Source of the DNA: Patellaria atrata CBS 101060
Lineage: Eukaryota > Ascomycota > Dothideomycetes > Patellariales > Patellariaceae
Length of the DNA stretch: 64,000 nucleotides
Reading direction: 5' to 3'
NCBI GenBank assembly: GCA_010093705.1
Contig: MU006096.1
Span: forward strand, 49,558 to 113,557
This document shows, piece after piece, positions 12,301-22,783 of this stretch. Position numbers and translations under genes: made by a program. The notes under the pieces are model-generated. The model saw nothing but the letters and a program-made list of their open reading frames with translations, had not been told where the DNA came from and searched no databases. Position 1 is the first letter of the stretch; every line of letters begins with the position of its first letter.

Positions 12301-13322
12301 CTAACTTTCACTATTTTGGAGGCCGTCTCGTTCATCATCGCTATCCCATACACCCTACAGTATAAGAAAGCAACTGGTTCGAAGCCACCTGCAATAGACA
12401 TTCCATTTCCTGAGCTTTTCGGCACTTCGTCATCCAAGACGGCTACCCATCTGAAGCAAAGTCTGAAAGACGGCGCAATGAAGAGGCCTTTAGAGGACGA
12501 CAATCCCGTCTTGGGCATAAACAAACGGACTAATTTTGCTTTCGCCAGACTTGACGTCTCTATGCGATGGTTGGGGCTCATCTTCGGTTCCATGTTGTTT
12601 TTCGTAGAGGGCTCCAAAGATAAAAGATCATTAAGCTCCGCGCGTAGCACGGAGATGGATCCCCGCCCGTCCGGACTCAGAAGCGCAGCGTTCCAGCAAA
12701 GAAAATTCCAGGCGCCGCACCCACTAAAGAGCTTAGATCTTGGGACCAGCTTTAGCGAGGCCTTACCGTATCTGACCAACGTCTTCAGTGGCATCGACTT
12801 GCTGGTTTCTGCCCCTTACCCGTCAACAGCGAGCCCTGATCCGGCTGGTATGCGCAGGCTTCGCTGGACAGCGCACACATTTGGAATCATCGGTTGGTTG
12901 CTCGGGTTCGCGCCTCAGAACCCAGTCATGTCCGTCGTGAAAGCAGTCCCTCCTACGATTACCTTGATACTCATCTCCTTCGTCCATAATATGGAACATG
13001 AAGCGCGGCGCGACGGCGATGACTCGATCACGGCGCATTCGACCAGGATGAGGATCGGCATGTCTGTGTTGGACTTGTTGACTTCGTGGTGTCAGTTGGC
13101 CGCGTCGGAAGCACGGGATGCGAAGCGTAAGTGTTCAACCCGAAGCATTGAGTTAGTGTAGAATGCTAATCTTGTGTCGTGACAGAGCCTCATTTGACCA
13201 CCGCATTCTTTGCTGTTGGCAGAGTCTGCGAATTGTCCTCGTGCAGTATGCTCACTAGACTTACGAAGGAATCCATCAAGAAAGAGAAGTGGAACTACTT
13301 AATGCCGAGCCCATGCCGCTAG
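9372..13322 (+). CDS. Uncharacterised large modular protein (1206 aa): propeller-like, Ig-like, helical
   Basis: Seven exons: 9372-9794, 9851-10076, 10124-10201, 10258-11321, 11377-11865, 11923-13126 and 13186-13322. They sum to 3621 nt, 1206 aa plus stop, with canonical GT-AG introns. Residues 1-395 are beta-rich with recurring blade-like phrases (SLGNNGILYAI, GGQGIWCWTA, NAISIFATD, NSTGQLTLLQ), suggesting a propeller. Residues 398-480 (RITIRDDNGKPMPDAPLIV) resemble an Ig-like invasin-type module. Residues 605-700 and 787-905 are long amphipathic helices (LAKAISMLMEKLAKGWDKFL; ILIGILDGLKAITIGFLRL), separated by a Gly/Ser/acidic linker at 715-755. A hydrophobic hairpin lies near 1079-1120 (FGIIGWLLGFAP; TITLILISFV). 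There is no N-terminal signal peptide. I do not recognise the family. The architecture and divergent TULIP-like partner suggest a membrane-interacting protein; this is inference only. Confidence 0.85.
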
Positions 13323-13773
13323 TTCAACATCAAGTTTCGGTCATGTAGATACTCCGTTCTCGACCTTGGATTTGCTGGCCGAAAATTTGGGGGTTAACTC
13401 AGACGGAACGGGTGTCTCTTGCCTGAATCATGTCGCCCTATGATTGCAGAAAAAGTTACTTGAATATGATCGATCTCCTTCACTCTGCCCTGCGTCTACC
13501 TGGTTCCTATTCCATAGCCCCGACTCTTGTTGTATTTCTTCCATAATCGCGGTAATACTTCTTCTTTAAGAATGAATTTGTTTTGGTGTCTAAAGAAACT
13601 TAGTTAGGTTTGTAGATATCAAAAAATACTCTAAGAATGTATCTTTCGCCCATGGCTGACTTGAATAGTAAATGCTTAGCTTCTACTGGCACAAACTGTA
13701 GTATGAGGGACCATTTTCTTGATTTGTGACCCTGAAGCCGCGATATGAAGTGAATTAATTCATGCTGAAAACA
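13323..13773. other. Convergent 3' intergenic region
   Basis: Tail-to-tail spacer of 451 bp between the 1206-aa gene and the membrane-protein gene. It should hold both 3' UTRs. Nothing else is seen. Confidence 0.5.
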
Positions 13774-15946
13774 TTATACCTTCCTACGTAGGTATGGAAC
13801 GAACCAGTAGCCTTGCACGCGTTGCAGGCCTGTCTCATTGTGATCATCAACGTCGTATTTCTCAAGCCTGATTTCGACCTGCTTTGCATGTGGATCGGCT
13901 ACCCCAGAACCAACAGGTAGATACTTCAAAGTCTCTGCCATCTACACTATCGTCAATACCTGCGATTTCAGATGCAATGAAATGGACATACCTCAGGATT
14001 TCGCATTGCTGCGGCAATAGTGGAGAATTTGTTGTCATAACTTGTAGTATTGTTTTGGGTGAATGACCAAAGACCTAGGCAGATGATGCCGAGAGAAGCT
14101 AGTATTCCGACAACATAAGAAACGATGAGGTTCTTCGCTTGATAGCTATAGACGATGCGGGTTCCGCTGAATGACGTTTCGATTTCTACCTCATCGCTGT
14201 GCATAGTTGATTAGCAATGGCGGAAAGCTCGAGTGTGGAGGTTAGCAGCTCTTACCAAAACCGAGGATCACTCATCAAACTGAGAGAGAAATTGAGAGAT
14301 AGCTCTTCGATCCAATCACCGAAGGGTCGCGGCTGTCTCCCAACGAGTACTCTCGGAGTCCGAGTCTCACCGTCCGCCAGATGCCAGCTATACTCCTTTG
14401 ATTTTGCCAATATTTCGGAGTTGAGCTGAAGATAGTTCCATTCGAGAGCCATTTCGGGAAGATAGCCTGCACTAGCTTGTATTTGGGCATACAGCTGATG
14501 CATCCATGCATTCAAGGCAAGTGATGTCCATGAGCGATTCTCCGAGCTAGCTTCCCACAATGCTGTATTCTGGGACAATGGTTCTCCAATCTCAAGCACC
14601 GTGATAAGGTGGATGGAGGTATGGCGAGATTCTACCTCCACCTTCACCTCCACAGAACTGTTGTATAGCTCACAACGAGTAACGTTTACACCTGAATGAG
14701 AGGGATTCGACCAGGCAATGTAAAGACTGCCGTCAAGTACAGGACGGCGCTTGGTTGATGAATCAAGCTCAAGGCTAGGGATTCTGACCGGCGTTCTTAT
14801 AAAGCTGTGACCTTCGTCAGGATCCACTGTTCCTGCCAGGGCGATATGGTGCAAAGACCCCGAAAGTGGGCCAGTAGAAGTCTGGCCACCGTTGGATGAT
14901 AGTTTCCGTGTTTGGTAGGTGAAGTCGTATCTTTCATTCATCGTAACATTTAGAACTTCAACGTTAAGATCAAAAAGGACTCGGTTTTCAAGGATCGGCG
15001 TCAGAGCAACAGCAACATCTTCCAGGTCCAGAACCTGATCGTGGCCCGCATTGACTTGTTGACATCTCGTTTGAGGGATATGAATTGAGGTCGTGTAAGA
15101 GTATTCCTGCGTAGGTAAAAGGGGCTGTGGTGGCAACGTTATAGCTTCTACCAATATGTCATGAAACAAATCTTCGAGTTCTGTTGATACTCCGTTATTT
15201 CCAACATATGTTCGCAAAGGCTGGTCGGATGTGGTCGCTGGATAAACTTTGGAACGATCAAAGTACATCAACGAGGGGCGAAGGACGTTGATTCGGCCAG
15301 GCGCTACTCGTTCAATGGCAGACAAAGTTGCTGGGGGAAACAGTGTTATCACATATGTGGACCTGGCATCTTTCAGAACTTTTCAATGCTTCCGTTGGTT
15401 GTATATTGTGCACGTACCAGCAGATCAGACCAGCTAGTGCGGCAAGAGGGAGCTTCTTAAAAAACTGAGGGTTGACCAAAGATAAAATGCTTGACAAAGC
15501 ATTGAATGCATCATCCACATGAGCGAGTGAGACCCGAGCATTCTTGAATTTAAGCCAGATATACTGAATATAAGCAGAGGTAATGGCCAAGCGCAGGCAT
15601 GTTCCCACAGCAAGGGCGAAAAACGTTCCGATCCTAGATCGCCTGTCAGTGCGGCCCACGAGGTGTGGAGGTTGATATCATACCGGAGCGCCCATTGCTG
15701 TCTTTCAGTGCTTCCCACAGCCGTGTTATTGAGGGTCGAGTAAAAGATGTGATGCCCTATGGCAAAGGCACAACTTCCTATGACGCCCGACACACTAATG
15801 ACTATAGCAGACCACTTCCGGCTGGTAGACTGCTTAGTTTTTCCAGTGAATCCTGTGAGCCGTTTTCCTGAAGTTCTGGTGGATAGCTCTACAGCATTGC
15901 CGACGGAGGCCATGATTGGCTCAGTCTCGGGTCCGATATTCGCCAT
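13774..15946 (-). CDS. Fungus-specific multi-pass membrane protein (652 aa), function unknown
   Basis: Five exons: 15684-15946, 15418-15633, 14256-15362, 13992-14196 and 13774-13941. They total 1959 nt, 652 aa plus stop. Membrane segments are WSAIVISVSGVIGSCAFAIG (about 45-65), IGTFFALAVGTCLRLAITS (about 90-110), KLPLAALAGLICW then STYVITLFPPATL (about 145-175), and a C-terminal IVSYVVGILASLGIICLGLW. Between them is a 350-residue hydrophilic, probably extracytoplasmic, domain with several N-x-S/T sequons and scattered cysteines. The order HHIFYSTL...QQWALR...PPATLTV-type is characteristic of an expanded ascomycete family usually left as hypothetical. The short tail after the last helix starts FSTIAAAMRNPE, typical of that family. 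No enzymatic motif is visible. It is convergent with the 1206-aa gene; a functional link is unproven. Confidence 0.85.
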
Positions 15947-18900
15947 AATATGTCGTTGTCAACAACCACATGCGTTTCTCTTTTTACACAAAACTTCTGA
16001 TGATCCTAACAGCCCAACTTGACTGCAAGTTATATAGTATAAGGTGTTTGAACCCCATTGCGGCTGAGTTTCTCTTTGACCGGCACTGCCATCCCTCATT
16101 CTATCGTCTTGTACATACCAAGACAATCCTGCTAATGAGGAATAGGGCTAGCTCTATCAAAATTCGAGAGTTCTTTACGTAGGAGGTCGGCTAGTATTGA
16201 ATACACGAGTTATGCCAAGTAGGGAGGACCACCTTAGTGCGTAAAACCTAGGAATTCCAATTATAAGCCTCGATTCAGCCGTCATAAGTAGAATCTAACA
16301 AGTTCTCACACATATTACGAATGTAAAGAGGTAAATTCCTGGCCTAGTCATCCTTACATTCTCTTTGAACTACCTTAGCGAGTTCTTAGGTATAGGTAAA
16401 CTATCCAATGTTTTTCAAGTTTTCAAAATTAAAAACCGTTAGTTCTATTGATAACCCTAGTTCTAGCTCTAGAGTTAGCAGGATCCAGTTTAGCTCAAGC
16501 TAACATAATAGCTTTCTCCCAGTGTCTCATCATGTCTTCCATGCGATGCGTTGTCCGCGAAACCTGATAGAGACTCGAATTTACTGTAATTTACTTGGTA
16601 CTAAAATTCTGAGCGTTTTGCCCCTACCACCCCTTAAAGACAAGCTTTCCCAATGCCGTCTATCCGTAGGTGGCTTTCAGCTTTCACATAACCTACTTCC
16701 CTCCTCTGGCTCCCGAAAATCTTTCCTTGGGGCGGTCGAAACCATTCAATGTCCAAGTACCCACGATAGTTGCATCCAACCGGGACAGTACAGAGACACC
16801 AGTAAGTGGAGCAACTTCATGAACAAAGAATAATTGGAAGAGGAGGCGAGAATGGTTTATATACCCTAATCCTACCATGCTCAGATTATGTAGTGCGGTG
16901 AGGTAAATTGATATAGGGTGCGGATGTAACGTGCAGTATCTGGAGAGCCGAGGGCGGAGGGCCCGGCTTCTACATATTGAACTCATCTTCTATAAAAGAT
17001 ACATGCTCAAATATTTCTTAAGAATGAAGAGACCGCACGATCGGACGATAGAGTCTTTCCGGCAAAGAATTGCGGAGAGCTGCCTGCTGCTCCCGTAGCT
17101 TCCTTAAAACCGCTCTCCCAGCCTCCCACAAGAAGTGTACTCGCCCATTAGAGCACGTGCTCAATTTGATATCAGGGGTCCAAAATAGCCGTACTAGAAC
17201 GAGTGATAATAGGGTAAGGAACTATTTTACGAGTAAAAAAGAAAGAGGTAACTAAGGAGAGAAGTAAGTTTAGATAGCGGATCTTCGGTGGTATTATACG
17301 TGGCACCGGATGTCTCCGCGGGATCAAGGGGTCAAACCTCCTATATTCTTCCTATCCTTATCCCCTTATCATATGATGCTGTCTCCAAACTAAATGACTT
17401 CGATTAGTTGAGTGAGAGGCGGCGATGTAAGAGATATTGAGAGCGATCGTGTGACTTGCTAGACCATTACTCTCCGTTAATCGACCCTGATACCGCTCCT
17501 CACACCTGGTTTTGATACTGATCTTCACCATCACCATCAATTCCAGCTTTTCCCCTAACTTATCTCCTCTTGATTTTTTTTAGTTCTAGGTCATATCTTC
17601 CTCTCTTAGCCACTCAGCACGTCATAATTCTTTCCTGCTTCCTAGGTGTCCCGCACGCACTCTTCTCACAATAAACAGCGCAAAGTCCCAAAGCCACCCA
17701 AACATCCAGTCATTTATTCGTGCCTTTGTCCAGACGCACGGCCAACAATCGGACGTATTTCTTTCGATGATACCACCAGAGAGTTGAGCGATTTCGAGGA
17801 AGGGAGAAAAGACGTAAGGCAGGGGAGGAAGAAGAGTTTATATAAGACTTTAGCTAAATTCCAGCGTTCGTGTGAGATTAATTAACATATCCGGGGGATC
17901 GGTCATCTCGGTTTCTGCTATGAGCGGTATTAGCTGGATATCGTATCATGTGTACTAATAACCCTCCTATAACCAGCATTCTCGACTAATCCATCTATAT
18001 TTTGACCATCACCACACCTACTCTCATGCGGGATATCAAGTCTACCTTTATATCAACTAAGATAATCAGCTCCAGACGTAGACTTTGATGGTGGTTTTTA
18101 TCACCACCTCGACATCAGCATCAATACTAGACTTTTCTCCTCTTCTCTCACTTTCGCAAATGCTCATCTCGGCGCAATTGATTGGATGTCTTTGCTAGTG
18201 CGAGATTATACCACTACGGCAAAAGGGCGACCTTTTGCCGTAGTGGTATAATCTCACAGCTGGAGTTCAGAATACGTTGAACAATTTTATGTTCTAGACT
18301 AGCACTTGATAATGCTCTGACTTGCATGTCTCTGCTTTCTCTTAGAGCTAGGTAATTGCGGAGAAAAAAGGGACGAAGAAAGTGAGGATAAAGGGGTCAA
18401 TTGATAGTTGAAAGGAGGTTAAAGAAATGACGCACCCATTCACTAACTTTCACGTTATAAACTGGTTGATAGTATACCATCTAATACCTCTCCACCTAAA
18501 CTCAAGTTCTATAAGAAGAAGTGATATAGTAGACTAGTAATACTGACTTTCATCGTTAGTTTATTAGTAACACCGTACCTTCCTTCTCATCCCAGCTCAC
18601 CCATTCCCTTTTACCATCCAAAACTATCTACCGACCTCTTCCAGAACTTCCCAATAGATAAGGGCAGAAAGGGTTTCCTAAAGCTCCGCCCCACGATTGT
18701 TCAAGCTCAAAGACAAGGCCACAGAATGATTATATATTAAGACTGGAGATTTCCAGTGTCTATGGAATGGGCACCTTGATATTGGAGGCGCCTAGAGATC
18801 TAATCTAATAAGATGTATCACGTGACTGTGTAAATGAGATACATAGTAACGGAACCGTGACATTATAAAAAAAATATAAAGATTACTAATCCTCTATAAA

Positions 18901-19021
18901 GAATTTGAAATTTATATATTAGTATATTAAAATTTGTACGGATCCTACAGTCTTTCGTTGGAAAAAATTCATAGGACTCTAAAGCAATGATTCATTTTAC
19001 CATATTTCAAAATGGGCTGAC
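15947..19021. other. Three-kilobase gene-poor AT-rich tract
   Basis: No conserved coding sequence was recognised on either strand over 3 kb. Small frames at 16522-16833 and 17646-17885 lack domains or splice support. The tract holds the perfect hairpin at 18202-18255 (listed separately) and grades into TA-rich sequence before the 5S gene. It separates the accessory island from the conserved gene block. Confidence 0.5.
18202..18255. repeat. Perfect 25-bp inverted repeat with 4-nt loop
   Basis: Arms 18202-18226 and 18231-18255 are exact reverse complements (inner end CACTACGGCAAAAGG / CCTTTTGCCGTAGTG, outer end GAGATTATAC / GTATAATCTC), separated by GCGA. The inner arms start with CACTA, recalling CACTA-superfamily terminal repeats, but no transposase or direct target duplication is seen. 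It could be a minimal foldback element, a fused transposon end pair or a structured RNA. Confidence 0.9.
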
Positions 19022-19140
19022 ACATACGACCACAGAATAAGGAAAATAGGGCATCCCGTTCGCTCTGCCATACTCAAGCCTTATATCGGTGCAGTAGTAG
19101 TTGGGTGGGTGACCACCAGCGAATGCGTACTGTTGTATGT
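19022..19140 (+). rRNA. 5S ribosomal RNA gene
   Basis: The 119-nt sequence starts ACATACGACCA and ends CTGTTGTATGT. It contains the near-invariant fungal 5S block GTAGTTGGGTGGGTGACCAC and GGGCATCCCGTTCGCTC. The 5' and 3' ends pair as helix I. Compared with the usual filamentous-fungal sequence, helix II reads ATAAGG...CCTTAT instead of GTGTGG...CCACAC, so both strands of the stem changed together. That supports a structured, probably functional, variant. A T-run follows directly, as expected for RNA polymerase III. Dispersed single 5S genes are normal in Pezizomycotina. Confidence 0.93.
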
Positions 19141-19147
19141 TTTTTTT
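19140..19147 (+). terminator. Pol III terminator of the 5S gene
   Basis: A run of eight T residues on the coding strand directly at the 3' end of the 5S rRNA sequence, the standard RNA polymerase III stop. Confidence 0.85.
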
Positions 19148-19359
19148 CATGTTTTTCGGGAAATTATATTTGCGATTATGATTTTTGCTATTAGACTTGG
19201 CCCTTGATACTTTTTGGACTCTGGAGACAAGGCGTCGTTGTAACTGTTGCCGAGCATCGTGTTCACACGGTCACTAGGATTCGAAAGACTGTATCAAACC
19301 CCGTATTTACAATTGATATCAGTACATCTAAACAATACGCAAAAAGGATAATCTACCTC

Positions 19360-20810
19360 CTATTGGTTATCAATGACATGAAGGTACTGCCTTTCCTCCC
19401 TCTTCTCTTTCTCTGTTGCCGGCGGGAGATCATAAAAACTACTTGAGCGATAACCCCTCAGATACTCGAAAGTTAAATCCTTCAAATCGGCAGGCTCGAT
19501 ATCCAGATCCCTAAACGTCTTCGCTTTCTTATCGATGACCTGATCAATGAACTCGCGCTCGACCTGGTCGGCCGAGGTGACAGGCCACCAGAGTGCGGCG
19601 TTGAGCACCTTCGCGGCGGGCTGCCAGAGCCGCTTGGGTAAATTGATGTGGCGGCGTCGAGAGAAAATTTCCTTGTCAACAAGTGCGGCGATCTCGGCGG
19701 TGCTGTAATTCGTGGGGCCATAGAGTTCGTATGTCTCGGATGCGGTCGTGTCGTCATGGAGCATTTTCTCAAGAGCCATGCCGATGTCGATGGCGTGGAC
19801 GGGCCAGTATCGCTCTTGCATGTGATTAGACGTCAGGAGATTGCCGGGGGTACCGAGTTTATTGAGAAGGCGGTCCTCGTAGCCGAATGCGGGGGCCGGC
19901 CTAACGATTGTGGTCTCGGGGAAGATACTGCGGGCTACTTCCTCTCCCCGTGCTTTTGTGCGGAAGAATTCGGAGGTGGAGTTTTTGTCAGCGTTGTAGG
20001 ATGATACTTGAATGAAACGGTCGATGTCGTATTTTGCTACGGCTTCTACAATGCGTTCTGTACCTTCGACGTGCACATCCTCAAGAGTGAAGTTTCTAAG
20101 ATACGATTAGATCAGAAACTTTAAGATGGGTTATCGGCAGGACAGACTTCGTTGGATAATCCCGACCAATTAGATTGTACACAACGTCAGAATGTCGGAC
20201 GCTCTCTTCGATTGATGCAGTATTCCGTAAATCCATCTCCTATTGGTAGATTGTATATTAGATCTGAAGTATTTCAAGTCTCTAAATGTTCTTACAATGA
20301 ACACGACCCGTCCAAGATCACCAGCAACCTTCAAATGTCGCTTTTTCATCTCCTCTCGAAATGGTACTACCACGGTATTCCCTGATCGAGCTATGTGATC
20401 TTCTCAGTATGAGCCCCCTTTTCCACAGGATACCTGCACATACCAAGGCGATTGACGATATAACGCCCCAGAAATCCTGTGGCTCCGAACACGGTTACGG
20501 TATGTCCTACGAAATATCAGATATGCGGTCTACGAACGGAAGAGTCTCCTATAGCGAGATCTTACCTCCAAGTGAGGACCTGTCACATCTAATTAGCGAT
20601 GAAACTAAATAAACCTCGAATTCGACCTCACCTTCCACCAGCTACGCTAATGATTGGTTTTCCAGTACGGGTTATATGGACATCTGAACCTGCTCGGGGA
20701 GCTGTCGTGGTGGAGAAAGCGGCGGTCCGCGAAGCCAATTGGGCCTGTCTCTTTGCCGGATGAACGCATTGCTTTGACAGGGCAATTGTCTGCCCGGTCA
20801 ATTGCTTCAT
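19360..20810 (-). CDS. nuo-40: NADH:ubiquinone oxidoreductase 40-kDa subunit (NDUFA9 type)
   Basis: Accessory subunit of mitochondrial complex I with an atypical short-chain-dehydrogenase fold that holds NADPH structurally. Six exons: 20632-20810, 20566-20579, 20444-20506, 20296-20390, 20148-20239 and 19360-20095. They sum to 1179 nt, 392 aa. The N-terminus (MKQLTGQTIALSKQC...RTAAFSTTTAPRAG) is a mitochondrial presequence. The Rossmann motif GHTVTVFGATGFLGRYIVNR is followed by VVVPFREEMKKRHLKVAGD and SDVVYNLIGRDYPTKNFT, all hallmarks of the family. The second exon is only 14 nt and is needed to give GRSSLGGHTV. The last intron has a GTCTGT donor. It is divergent from RPN9 with 316 bp between start codons. 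Confidence 0.93.
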
Positions 20811-21126
20811 CTTAGCGGTTTAGAGCAAGTATGAGTGAATTGAGAATCGTGATGCACGATGGTCGATGTTATGCGGTCGGAGGTCATGGGCCGGCGAAAC
20901 TAGAAACTCCGGACGGCGGCTCTGCGAGTGTAGAACTACGGATTCAAGCTGGAGCTCTTAGGTTTACCATTCAACAACTTTACCAGCTCCCTAAACAACA
21001 TCCACTCTATACCGAGTCAAAACACTTCTACGCAAACCAGCAAGAGGCGTTTGTACTAGATACTTCCACCTCACTCCACCCTTTCGTCATCCGTATCTCT
21101 TCTTCCTCCCCTCACTACACATCACA
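20811..21126. promoter_or_regulatory. Bidirectional promoter, nuo-40 / RPN9
   Basis: A 316-bp spacer between divergent start codons. The last 60 bp before RPN9 are pyrimidine-rich, typical of fungal 5' leaders. A frame starting at 20831 has no homology and is taken as leader sequence. Confidence 0.55.
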
Positions 21127-22405
21127 ATGGCTATGGACATAGATACAATACCGAATCTCCTCGCAGAACAGCGCGATGAAGCTCCAGATGAGCTACAACA
21201 CTATTTCTTACAGTTTGAAGATTATTGGGAAAGGAAACTCTGGCACGAGCTCACCGATTTATTGATCGAATACTTCCATAAAGAGGAGAGCGGTCCGCAG
21301 CGATTACCGCTATTCAACACCTTTATCAAGAACTTCGCGGAGAAGATCAATCAGCTCAAGCTGGTGAAACTAGGACTAGAGACAGCTTCGGAGATAGAGG
21401 GTAAAATCTACACCCATATTGTAGTAGCTATATGCTAAAACCATTTATCAGACGATCACGAACGCTTGAACTTCCTGAAAGCCTTAGCAGACAAAGTTAA
21501 CAAGCCCGCATCTCAAGATGCATATGTCTATGCAACCGTGGCGTACGCAAGCATGCAACTCGAGCTTGAAGAATATCCAGCAGCACGCTCCAAACTCGAC
21601 GAATGCGAAAGGATTCTGGACTCCTTCGACAGTGTCGAAACAGCTGTACACGCCTCCTTCTACAAAACAAATGCCGAGTATTATAAGGCACGTAACGCAA
21701 GTTTGGTCTTCCGTTTTGTTGTTTTTGCTCGTCTTTATTCTGACTAACGTTATGATTATACAGACCCAAACCGAATTCGCCTCCTACTATAAAAATGCCC
21801 TTCTCTATCTCGCCTGTATCGACATCAATGACCTGACTCTCAGCGAACGCCAACATCGCGCTTATGACCTCTCCATTGCCGCCCTTGTCTCCGACAGCAT
21901 ATACAACTTTGGTGAGCTCTTGCTACACCCGATTCTAGACTCATTGAAAGACACACCGCACGCCTGGCTCCGTGGCCTACTCTTCGCTTTCAACCGCGGC
22001 GACCTTCGCGCCTACGATGTCATCGCGTCGAATATCGAGAAGAACAAACTCCTACGCGAGCACCAGAACTTCCTCTACCAGAAGATTTCCCTCGCCGCAC
22101 TAACAGAGACCGTGTTTAGACGACCGCCGCACGACAGAGCCATGACCTTCGATACCATTGCAGAGGAGACGAAGGTTCAACCGGATGAGATCGAGCATCT
22201 GATCATGAAAGCACTGTCGTTGGGGTTATTGAAAGGCACGATCGATCAGGTGGCGGAGATCGCAAGGATCAATTGGGTCCAGCCGAAGGTGTTGGACATG
22301 AAGCAGATCGAGGCGATGAGGGGTCGATTGAGGGAGTGGGACGGTAGTGTCAACCAGTTAGGTAACTGGATCGAGGGCGCGGGCAAGGACGTCTGGGCCG
22401 CGTAA
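21127..22405 (+). CDS. RPN9: 26S proteasome regulatory subunit Rpn9 (PSMD13)
   Basis: PCI-domain subunit of the 19S lid. It has a helical-repeat N-terminal half and a C-terminal winged-helix PCI module. Exons 21127-21400, 21452-21687 and 21764-22405 give 1152 nt, 383 aa. Recognisable blocks are LWHELTDLLIEYF, the YYKNALLYLACIDI helix, NFGELLLHPI, and the PCI part MTFDTIAEETKVQPDEIEHL followed by ALSLGLLKGTIDQV and INWVQPKVLD. The second intron (21688-21763) starts GCACGT and ends ACAG. Family alignment (YYKTQTEFASYYKNAL) needs the junction at AAG/ACC, so it is a GC-AG intron. The start is the first ATG of the family-like MAMDIDTIP. Confidence 0.95.
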
Positions 22406-22783
22406 TATGCAGCTGACGTGTATGGAGTTCCCTGCGGCAAAGGTACAGAACATCTGTCCGAGACTTTGGTCTATTGAAGTACGTCGACCGAAGCGATTTG
22501 CGAAAGCCATGCGGAAGAGGTGGCCTACTTGCCGTACTGGGGGTAATGGTCAGGGTAGTATTCCCAGAGTCTCGGGTGAGGGTCTATAGTACAGTAGAAG
22601 TTCGCACGGAGAGACTCAATGACAAAAAATATCAAAAACGAAGAGATATGTAAACGTCATGAATTCTTTACAAACATATTTAGGCAAATATATGCGTGAT
22701 GACCTCTAATCGCCTATCTGAATAACCTTCAAACGTACAACCCCTGAGTAATCATATATCAAACTATCTCACTATCCGTTCTC
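22406..22783. other. Convergent 3' region RPN9 / GAA1
   Basis: A 378-bp spacer between two convergent stop codons. It holds the 3' UTRs; no other feature was seen. Confidence 0.5.

Noticed and set aside
11928-12794. 288-codon minus-strand frame within the 1206-aa gene
   Set aside because: Antisense shadow; the plus-strand exons join in frame and continue the same protein.
20831-21142. 103-codon frame before RPN9
   Set aside because: No recognisable domain, overlaps the RPN9 start in another frame, and lies in the leader/promoter of a divergent pair.
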